Assembly: GCA_032622095.1 (NCBI GenBank)
Contig: CP136064.1
Coordinates: 274,001,614-274,065,613 of the forward strand
DNA length: 64,000 bases
Reading direction: 5' to 3'
From: Siphonodentalium dalli
Taxonomy: Eukaryota > Mollusca > Scaphopoda > Gadilida > Siphonodentaliidae
This document shows, piece by piece, positions 11,701 through 23,700 of this stretch (the stretch's first letter is position 1; every line of letters starts with the position of its first letter). Below the pieces are notes generated by a model. The model had not been told where the DNA came from. It saw only the letters and a program-made list of their open reading frames with translations, and made no database searches. A program made the translations under genes and the position numbers.

Positions 11701-14700
11701 CACTGATTGGGGATTACTAGATGACGTATTAGCTTTATTGTTCAATATTGTTCATGCTCAAATAAGCTTTTAAATACGGTCTATTCACCCGGTTACTTTC
11801 GGTAGTTTCCCATAGTAAATGCATAGGGAATACTTTTCAGCAATGCTAAACTGGGAAAAGGAGGGTATTGTGAGCAAAGATGTGACAAAACGTCCCTGAT
11901 TTTGTTATAAATGTTATCGTAGAAGGGAGCAGCAGTGGAAATTCTTTTCTATTCCTTACCTTCAATCTGTGTTCTTTGAATGTTGTAAATAAAATAACTT
12001 CTTCTGACCGGATGCGCATTGGAGCTTCGCTCATGCGCACTGGAGCTTTTATCACAAGCGAACCGCTTCCCATGGAGCAGCTTACCCCCAGTGTGATTGA
12101 GGACGAGTTGTAGATTCTATTTATTACATGATCCAATACCTCGACAAATCATATTTAAATCAACAAATGGGACGGGAAACTAACATCGGCTTCTATAAGG
12201 CATGCACTGACGTTTCACATAACTATACGTTGTTTCCCCACGTAAAGATATAGTCCCAGATAAATAAAGACTCTTTGATGTATGTAATGGCGAATTTTAA
12301 CTAAATAACTTTTCAAACTTGTCATTTATTACAGTTTGTTGGGAAAATGTTGGAAGACATAGAAATTTGAGACATAGCGTATGGAATGTAAACAAACGAC
12401 AAACCGGAAGTCAAAAGTCACCTGGCACTATTTCCTGTTATTAAACAAATGTTTAATATCATAATTTATTGAATGATTTATTGAATGGAATAAGGATAGG
12501 ATCATGTAATAAATTTAGTTACACTGTCATGAAGATCCAAGACATCTGCCAATGCAGCTGTGCATTTTAATGTACATGTACAACATTCAGCAATACTGAG
12601 TACGGTACCGACTTGATACTAGAAGTTATGACATGAACAGAAACCCGACAGACCAAAAATCCAACATTTCAAGATAAACAAAGATGAATAACTCTAGAAT
12701 GGAAAATCCGGACAAAACGGTGTAACCCTCTATTGAATGCCCTCATAGTAATGAACAGCCATACTGAGCACTACTGTTCAAGTTATGACATGAACAGACA
12801 TCGGACGGATGCACGGACGGACAGGTGCAAAACAGTATACCCCCCTTTTTTTTTTTAAAAGGGGGTATAATTAGAACTGGGCCTGTTATCATCCATGGCA
12901 TGCCTTGGTTGGGTCAGGCTTTAACCCTTTACCCAACAAAACGGCCAAAACCGGCCAAATAAAGCTTCAACAGCCTAAAATATCTTCGGTCTGTCTCAAT
13001 AGAACCATACAAATATGGATATCATTGGAACCGGCTCCTTGATCACATTGTGATAGTTACAGTTATGCCCTGTGCCAATGCATTCTCTTATATATGCGAG
13101 TCGACCATAGGTCGCCTCGCATATATAAGAGAATGCATTGGCCTAAAAAAAAATCTTTTTTCAACACTTTTTACCATTTTTTCTTACATTCTTTAACAAT
13201 TTTATAATTTTGAATGTGTTAAGCCAATGCATTCTCTTATATATGCGAGGCGACCTATGGTCGACTCGCATATATAAGAGAATGCATTGGCACAGGGCCC
13301 TTCTGTTGGGTAAAGGGTTAATGAAATTGCTGATTACAAGATACATGTGTACAGCTATACTTAAATTAATTGACCACCTCTAAATGTCGAGTCACCCCAG
13401 TATAGGCTGGTCGTCAAACCTGAAACTAGGTGCCTATCTGGAAGAAATTTGTAATGAAGGTATTTTGTTGTCATTCGAAGCAGGAATATCTCCTCTATAA
13501 CATATCCAAAATCCCCTTTGAGCTAAATTTTTTACAATGATTTTAAAAATGCCAACAACATCCGATCTCACCAGATTGAAGAGATGGTACATTATACATT
13601 TTATATAAGATTAATTTTCATGCTGGTACCAAACCGGTTTCTCAGTAGACAATTTCTTTCAAATTACTTTAGTCGGCACTTTAAAAGTGCTAAATATCAG
13701 GTGATCGCCATTTAAGGCTATTATTTCAGGTTTGAGTGCGGGGTTAATGGCGATCGACTCTACCAGGAAGGACGAAGCAATATCACTGTGTTAGAGTGGG
13801 AACCGATCAATTATCCCAGGATAAGGAAAATTAGAGTCGGAGCCAATGGAACACTTTTAATTTGGGGTTTTATATCATAAAAAAGTCATTACCATAGATG
13901 ACACCTTTCTAATGGTGGGTCCGAAAAGTCATTACAATTGATGACACCTTTCTAGTGGTGGGTCCGAATAGTCATATATCATTTTTGACTCTATTTTAGT
14001 TTTATTTTCATTCAAAAATAATGCCTGGAGTTGGAAGTTTGATCTTTTTTCGCAAATTCTTTACTGATCAAGGCTTCGATTTAGCACAAAAATAGCGTCA
14101 ATCTTCGTTTGATGTCAAATGAATGACCTTGTGCTTGCTAAAACTGATTCCACAAGGAATATAAAGAGCCAATTAAGAAAATCGCACTTAAAATTTTACT
14201 ATTTTTCACGATGTTCCAGTTGTTTTCTTAAAATATCACCATTAAATTCATGTCGAAACGGAAGTTGTGTTAGATCCAAAACTAAAATTAGTGGATCGGG
14301 TGACACTCAGCCTCTCATGGTGCCTAGCCTAATGCTAATAACGCTATTGCTAAAGATATGGAACCATGAATACATCATTAATCCTTTTTTTTTACTAAAT
14401 ACTCATTGATGAGTAGTTATCCCTTTGGAAATTTTCAGATAATAAGTTCAACAACCCTTTACCCAACAGAACGGCCCTGTGCCAATGCATTCTCTTATAT
14501 ATGCGAGTCGACCATAGGTCGCCTCGCATATATAAGAGAATGCATTGGCTTAACACATTAAAAATTATAAAATTGTTAAAGAATGTAAGAAAAAATGGTA
14601 AAAAGTGTTAAAAAAAGATTTTTTTTAGGCCAATGCATTCTCTTATATATGCGAGGCGACCTATGGTCGACTCGCATATATAAGAGAATGCATTGGCACA

Positions 14701-17700
14701 GGGCATAACTGTAACTATCACAATGTGGTCAAGGAGCCGGTTCCAATGATATCCATATTTGTATGGTTCTATTGAGACAGACCGAAGATATTTTAGGCTG
14801 TTGAAGCTTTATTTGGCCGGTTTTGGCCGGTTTGTTGGGTAAAGGGATAAAGGACCATTGAACTTATTACGTTTGAAAATTTCCCCACCAATGGATAGGA
14901 AGGAATCCTTCTGCACTTATAATCTCTCATCTGCTTATAATACCTGAACATTGCTCCATATGAATAATAGACCATTCCAATTTATATATACATTTAAAAC
15001 TAAATGGGAGAAATTTGGTAAATAAAGGGTAAATATAAACGTACTGCTGCCTCAACATTTGCTGGTGACTCGTCGTTTGGATCAGCTAACATTGACATGA
15101 CGCTGAGGATGATGGTCTCGACTGTATGGATTGGTAGCCACCGCTCCGATGCTTTCTCATATCCCCATTTATCATCACCGGGTTCATGAAGAATTGATAT
15201 ACAAACATTTCCATCCTTGTCGACTAAAATAAATAATATTGACCATTTACCATGGTATCATTGACAATGCACATACAAAATGTCACTGTGCTGCCAGGAG
15301 TCCCGTAATCAAGGCTTGAAATAGTGTGTCTGTCATTTGCAGAATGAGGTCCCCAGAGGGTTAATTTAGTGATGCTACCCCGCATAGCAGGCTAGCATCA
15401 CCAAATTCACCCTCTGGGAACCTCATTCTGCGGAGGTGTAAGCAGAATGAGGTCCCCAGAGGGCGAATTTGGTGATGCTAGCCCGCTATGCGGTGTAGCA
15501 TCACTAAATTGACCCTCTGGGGAGACCTCATTCTGCAAATGACAGACGCCCTATTTCAAGGCTTGCCCGTAATTGAGTCAACCGTAACATTGTGTTCTAT
15601 AGATACGGTTAACAGGAACTTTGTTCTGGCACTGTTACGAGAAATCCCATGGAACGCAATTGAGAACGTACAATGGAGATAAACCAGGGTTTCCGCCAAG
15701 GGGAAATTAACGAGTCCGTATTGGGGAAACACATAACGCGATGGGACGATCATGGTTCGTTCTGTCGGGCGAAAATTTTGTTATTTGACACTGAAAAGTA
15801 GCAATTTCCTTGCACCTGAGTGTCGCACAAAGCAATCCAAAGCTACGTATATTACGCAAGTCGATCATTTTCCGTGGGTGCATTAATTCTGTTGATGGTA
15901 TCCAGATAATTAATCATGTAATTACGCACGCAAGACTGCCATCTGATTGAAGACTATATTAAGCTACAAGTTACAGTGTTTAAAAATTTATAACTTACAA
16001 TAAGATTCCGACAGGTATAATGAAACTAAACACTAAAAAGCATCTATGCCTTGTCCAATAATACCTAGCTGGGAGAATTGAATTAAGTATTTCCTAGAAT
16101 TTCAAATAGTTTCCGTGAAAATGAAACTGATATATTCCATGTATTCTGTCAATCGTAAAACTATTTGTGCGCTGTGACGTCATATATACTGCAGGGTTTG
16201 TCTGCAGGAGATATTTATAGCGGCGAAATACGAATGGTAGCGAAATCTTTCAAACTCGAAACGCGTAGCTTGTCAATAGTCTGTATTAGTCCAACAACTG
16301 ACGACCGCTGCTATAGAGTTTTAGCCAACGTGTTATTAAATATAATTGAGTTTTGGTGGTAAATGGGAACATGTGCGCCGTTGTTTGTGTTTGGGGACCC
16401 ACGCGGGACAACGAAACTATTATTGACTGTACTTTGACGTTATCTCCATATTTGGGGGGGGGGGGTATGTTTTGGGACAGGTTGCGTATTATAATAGTAC
16501 GATAGCACGGGATCTCAGAGGTAGATACCTCCTTTGGTAGTAGAACCGCCTTTTGGCGTATGTTGATCCCTACTCTGCCTAACTCAGCAATTCGGCATTC
16601 TTTGATCAAATTATGTAATCGTACGATAGCACGGATTCTCCGAACGCGAGTAGTTTCAACCACAGAAATCCCGTGCAAAATAATATCCATACTCAGCAGT
16701 CCAACATTCTTTGATGTTACCGCGACATTTATTACGCTGTATATAACGTCGCTATTTCAATGCACACCAAACATTACGTTGTAGTTGTTGCGCTTTGATT
16801 TCAAAGGGTTACGCTGTACCGGTAACACACTGTGCTCAATTGACCCCTCGACTTTTGGTACATGTATGAATCAAACAGATCATCTGTGAGAGGAATGGGT
16901 CCGTGGGACGGACCCGCAGCCGGCCTGGCGGAAACCCTGGATAAACTTACCGTTTTAAATGAATATTTTTGTATAATCGGCAAATATAAGCTATCTATTG
17001 CCGTTATTGTATTGACCATTATTGTATTGATTCCAGACATAATTCACTGCACGGAATAAACGAATAACCCCAGTAGACAACGAAAATGCCTAAGATGCTT
17101 TTGTCATGCGATTCACATTATTATCTGAACATTTCCCTCCAATATATACTGTATTGCCCAAAGTGATTGACCACTCAACCACAGCAGAATTATGGGTAAT
17201 TTTTCAGGATTTAGTCGGAAATATGGCTTGTTGCCATTCATTGGAAAGCTCTCGCCGAGAGCTTTTCGATGAATGGCAACAAGCCATATTTCCGACTAAA
17301 TCCTGAAAAATTACCCATAATTCTGCATGGCTAAGTGGTCAATTACTTTGGGAATTACTGTAGGGCACACTAATCTCAGGCCTGATGGTACTTACTGTTT
17401 GGTGCCACTAATTTCAGGCCTGATGGTACTTACTGTTTGTGTGCCACATTTTTGACTTGAAGGACATCTTTGGCGGTTTGAGACTGATGGTACTTACTGT
17501 TTGGGTGCCACATTTTTGACTTGAAGGACATCTTTGGCGGTTTGAGACTGATGGTACTTACTGTTTGGGTGCCACATTTTTGACTTGAAGGACATCTTTG
17601 GCGGTTTGAGACTGATGGTACTTACTGTTTGGGTGCCACATTTTTGACTTGAAGGACATCTTTGGCGGTTTGAGAGGATACTCTCTCGGGAATATGAGGT

Positions 17701-20700
17701 GAGCTTTGAAGAATCCTCCTTCACTAAAAACATAAAAAAAACATTAATAAATATCAGGCTACATTTTCTAGATATATATATCTCAATACCGCCCATCTCT
17801 ATTCTCTAATATACAGAGAATGACGAGGGTGTTTATTGGTTTGTTTATAAGGCACGAATGTTAGTGCAGAAGCAAGGCTCAAAATAATTTCTTTTTTACA
17901 GACTGTCAAAATGGTGCCTGTCATTTTTCAGATATACTGTTTGAGACAGTATTTAAATTTCCAATCAACATATTATTCGTCAATGATGCGCACATTTTAG
18001 TGTGCGCCCAATTGCCACCTGGGAAAAACCCATGTTATTTTTGTTTTCAAAAGTTTTAAAACTTTCCTTCGATTGATAAATTCACATGCAATTCACAAAC
18101 GACATAATTTATATTCACTCTGAATTTATCTGAAATTACATGTACAAAAGGATTATTTTTTACTTTCAATGTCCTATTTGGCTAGTAGTGGCTCCTTGGA
18201 CGTACCCAAACAGACACAGATTGTTTAAAAATTTGCATTGGACAAAATGTCTGCCAGATACAGAAGTGCACTGGATATAAGCTATTTTTCGTCGGACAAT
18301 GACCATGACCGGTCACTTATTTTGAGCCTTGTGCGGAAGGATAGGATGAGAGGCGCAGCCTCAAGTTCTATCCTTCCGCACTGGCACAAGTGTCATAAGT
18401 TATCAACAAACCCATTAACACACATGTCGTTCTTTGTTTATTACACACCACCCGTCCTACAATCCGTGAATAAAAAAATACAGACTTACAAGGTCTATTT
18501 AGGCACATACAGGGCTTGTTTTGTCATGTGATGATGATGCTTTTATTTTACGGTTTCATGGTTGAGGCGAATGTCATTACGTCATTTGACGTACCGGGTA
18601 CGTTCCATATGGATTTGTAAATATTGAACAGCAATAAGACTGTACTTCTAGGAAAAAGCGTGTAATAAAAAATATACAACAACAATCCTGAGTTTAGTGT
18701 GACTGTCATTTGCAGAATGCGGTCCCCAACATGTAGAACAAAGATAGATTAATTTTATCAAACATAGATATTAAGAGTATTGTAACGTGGCCGCATTCCT
18801 GGTAGTGTTCATTGACTGTTACGTTCAGAGAGAGCTCGTTTAATCACTTTAATGAAGCTCCTAATCTTTCTATACATAGCTTGTCGCTTAACCCTTCGAT
18901 GATTGGAGCTTCCTGAAAACCCTGTACCAATGCATTCTCTTTTATATGCGAGTCTCCCATAGGGACCCTCGCATACATGTATATTAGAGAATACCTTGGC
19001 CTCCCTAACAATATTTTCCTTGACCGTGTAAGCCAGTGCATTCTCTTATAAATGAGAGGCTCCCATGGGAGATTTGCATATATACATGTAAGAGAATGCG
19101 CTGGCACAGGATCTTTAATAATGCACCAGTGCGGCTCCCATTACGAAGGGTTAAAATAAACTAGAGGTGTGACTGTCCCAATTGGACTACGGATACCCCC
19201 CTGTTTTTAAAATACTAAGATGTTTCACATGTCAGTAAACATTTAGTTAAAATAATAAAATAACAGTTCCCATTGCAGGTGTACAACCATAACCCTAATC
19301 TTAAACCTATTGACCAAAAAATGTAAGAATAAAAGCTTGGACAAAATTATGTATGTTGCGAAAAAAATTCTAAGTTGTAAAAGGGGAATAACTCCACCAA
19401 AAAATGTCGGACAGACGTCATAATCGCAGGTGCACAGGTTCCCATGGTACTAAATATCAGTGCCAAGATTAAAAAACATTCACCGAAAAATTAAGGAATA
19501 AAAGCTCGGACAAAATTATGAATGTTGCAAAAAAGTTTCTAAATAAATAAAGGGGGATAACTCCACCAAAAAATGTCGGACAGACGTCATAATCGCAAGT
19601 GCACAAGTTCCCATGGTACTAAATATCTGTGCCACTTTTTAAAAAAATTGTCTGAAAAATGTAGGAATAAAAGCTCGGACAATAGTATACATGTTGTGAA
19701 AATTTTCTAAGTCGAAAAAGGGGGGATAACTCCACTAAAAAAAGTCCAACAGACGTCATAATCGCAGGTGCACAGGTTCCCATGGTGGTTGATGTCTGTG
19801 CCAAGTTTCACGGAAATTGATCAAAAAACGACTGAGAAAAACTCCGGACAAATTTGTGTCCACGGACGGACGACGCCGACGGACGACGCCGACGACGGAC
19901 GGACAAGCTGACTCCAGTATACCCCCCCTAACTTCGTTGTGGGGGGTATAATAAATCGCTCAATATTGTCTCATCATCGGATCTAATATTGTGATGCTTT
20001 GGGTGTCATATAATATTGTATAGAATACGAGCTAGGCGCTCTACCCCATGGCTGTGCATCTATTTCCGTTAAGCAATTAACTGCACCCAAAATCTTTTCA
20101 ACTAATCTAAGTGTCAGCTATATAATCTAATATCGATCAGTGATGAGGTCACTTCCAGTGATTTGACACTATAAAAGTACCTTTTGTTATATCAACTATG
20201 ATAAAATCTGTGGCTCCTAATTAAACAATACATTTATAGGACCAAATTCAAGCCAATTAACTTATCGCTAAATGTTTTCCTCAAGAATTGAATTATAGAT
20301 ACCAATGTGAGAAGTATACTGCACGATGCCAATCGATACAACAAGAATTTTCGAAAAACTGGTTCCTTTTAGAAAAAGCTATACATATACAGTAAAACCT
20401 CCTCAAACCGAACACCCTTCGGACCAGCCCTTCTGTTCGGATTAGAGAGGTGTTCGGTTTATAGAAAATAGCCCTACGATCGGAATATAATGACGTCGTT
20501 GTCGAAGCAGAACCGATTCATTATTGATTAATTAAAATTTATTCAATAAAGTACCGAATCAAATATAAATAATAGATAAAACATCATGTTATAATAAGAA
20601 TTAAACACATGGTTTATTAAGACATAAAACATGGATAGATAAGACAGGAAACATGGAAACGATAAATGTTACGGTGATTGAAAATGTCGCATCGTTTGTA

Positions 20701-23700
20701 TAGTAGATTCGTACTCTTGAATAATCATACCGATTAATTAGCGGTGTTTTGTTCCGCGACCGCTTTGCATCGGATTATAACAACAGGTGTCTGATTAGAT
20801 AACTGAGTGCTTATATTTAACACGTTGAGTGAACAATGGTGACTTCACAGAGATTACAGCACTGACATTTTGTTTTCACATCAATCATTGTGCTGAATTG
20901 GACTCGTCGTTTTAGGACCATTATCAAAACTAAACACTAATTAGCTAGATGTACACGATGGTAGTGTAATGTCACAGGTACAGTTTTAATCAACATGTCA
21001 GAACGAATGAGCCATCATGAAAATGGCCACTCAGAGTTGAATGTATATACTAGAAATTTAAACTTATAATGGATTCCCAGTCTATACACTAAAGCCAACA
21101 CGAGTTCAGCATCAAATTTGTCCATTCTCCGCACGTGAGTTCGGTTGGTATCGCTTTCCGCATTCGGATTTTGGAGGTAAAAATTAATGTATTCGTTCAC
21201 TTTTGGACTAGAAAAACCGTCCGATATTCGGAATAGAGAGTTTCCGGATTACAGAGGTAATTTTTAGTGACAAAGCACTTGGGTGAATTCGGGACCGGAC
21301 AATTTGGTCGGTATGGAGAGGGATTCGGTTTATAGAGGGTCCGGTTTGGAGAGGTTTTACTGTACGCACGAGTCAACACAAATAAACTTGTCCTGAAAAT
21401 TTCCTCTTCACTTAATTACTATACCCAAGAAATACTATTATCGCCCCAATACCACAACGCCGTCTATAGTTAGATGTCGTACCGATGCGCCGTACACAGG
21501 AACAAAGTTCAAAAGATTTAAAATCTGGATTACTATATAAAATGAACACATTATTCGATTTATCCCAATCCACATGTAAGTCACTGGGAGTGCATATGAC
21601 GTACGAAAGACGTGTAAATGAAGTGAGCAAGATGTGAGAGAATTGGAAGAATGTAACTTTATTTATAATAACATGTACCCTGTCTGTATTTACATTCTTC
21701 ATTGATGTCTGTTTATTCCAATAAAAACAATTTAAAAAAAAAAAAAACTATGATAAAATGTCACTGGAATCTGCAGTATATGATGGAAGAAGGCAATGCA
21801 TGCAGAGATAATATTTTTCCTTGGACCCTTGACACATGATTCAATCTTCATTTTTATATTCAGTAACTGTGAATATATATTATGCAGTTAAATTGTTCTC
21901 AATTTCAACATATCTACTACGTTATATGTATGTACTTACTAGCATGTATCAAGGAGCCCGATTATGACAATTTCCCATTTATAAATATCATCATCGTTGA
22001 TCAATCCTGCAGAGAAACCATCCACCGGATTCTTGTTCAATTCTGAAAAATTAAAGGTACTCAATCTGATCAGACGGTCCCCATATCATCAAGTTACAAC
22101 AATAACAATTCTTAAAAATATGCTTTATTTATCATAATTGATTAATTACAAACAAATAATGTTAACCACTGTCAACTACATGTATGGTATAAAATTTCCA
22201 AATTCATGCTATTTATCATGTTTTCAATGAAATATGTCCGTATTATCACTTGATTATCACAAAATTTGGCCATATTACCACTTGATTTTAGACTTATCGA
22301 GCTTTGATGGGTTGAACTTGGTTCCTCGACTCACTCGAATCAAATATTTTTTACCCCAGAAGCCAAAGAAATAGTAATTTGAGAGCATTAATTCAGATTA
22401 TGCATCTTTAAACAAAGGAAATTAAACAATAATGAAAGTGTGAGTGACCTGGTAGCTCAACTTGGGACAGGGGATAATGTCATACATTACAGTCAATGGA
22501 GTGATAAGGAATGCGGAAAGTCTAATTGTTTAAGTTAGAGGTCAACACTGAGAGCCATACAGTGTATGAAGTTTGGGATCACTCAGATGGGAATTGATGA
22601 TTTAAAGGGTGAGACCAAGGATTTTATAGTCATCCTCATGCTAAGAGCACAATCCAAGATGGCTGCTAGCACCCATGTTTTTAATTGAAAAAAAATAGAA
22701 GTTCCATAGTTCGCATCTGGAGGTGATCCTAAACATGCCTATACATTTTCAAAACATTTCTCCAATAAATGTGGGCTGCAGGGCGTTTCAAGTGGATTTA
22801 AATATGAAATACAAGATGTGTCCACTGACAGCCATTTTTTTCAACCTTTTAGTCACCCCAAAGATTCATATGAATTTTGGGATGAATCAGATAAAAATTG
22901 GAGTTTGTAGGGCATGCCAGAGAATTTAGTCATGCAAAGAGTGAAATCATTGAAAAATGTTCAAATTCAATAGCTCCATCCCATAATGACTGTGGAGTGT
23001 GGACAATATCTAAGAACATGTATATCTACTGTGGCATTGGATACGTCATCATATATTGTAAAATTGAAAGGTGTTGTATTTAGAGAACAGAATGCTTAAC
23101 CAAGCTGACAGTGACGTATCTCCGAATCTGTTGAAGGGCATGCCTTTGCCCGCCCATTTGCACCTCCTGAATGAGGGCATGGGCCAATTGCCCCTGAATG
23201 CATCCCTGACTGGCTGTTGTATGTATCATCATCATCATAATATGGAACAAGTCTTGCGACTTTTCGTCTCAATAACATTTGCAATGTTTATCGTGATTCG
23301 ATGTTTTCTTGTGAGTCACTTAAATATATTACTTGTCGTCGAACTCGTATTTTAGATCATAAGAAAATGAGTCTCTGTATATTTTGGATTGATCGAGCAT
23401 TGGAACCTCAACAGCGAAGTTTGGCAGAGAGTTCCAGCTATTGACCACCCTCTGCGTGAAGAAATATTTTCCTATGTCCTTGTTAGCTTTTTATTATGTC
23501 TTCTTGTTCTTCCTGATGAATTTCTTTCTAATAGGTCACAGGCACTAATATTGTAATGACAATCCAACAGTCTATATTATAGACTATATACTAGTATCTC
23601 GATTAGATCTCCTCTAAATCTTTGATATTTTAAAGACATCAGATTTAGTCTTATCATTCGGTCTCGGTAGCACAGAGTTTTGATTTGAGGAACTAGTTCT

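Noticed and set aside
16286-16690. 134-codon minus-strand frame
   Set aside because: No known motif, lies inside a TIR-bounded element with frames on both strands, composition unlike the verified UBE2G1 exons.
18238-18531. 97-codon plus-strand frame with a plausible start
   Set aside because: Contains a palindrome in the middle and no recognised domain or splice evidence; lies in UBE2G1 intron 2.
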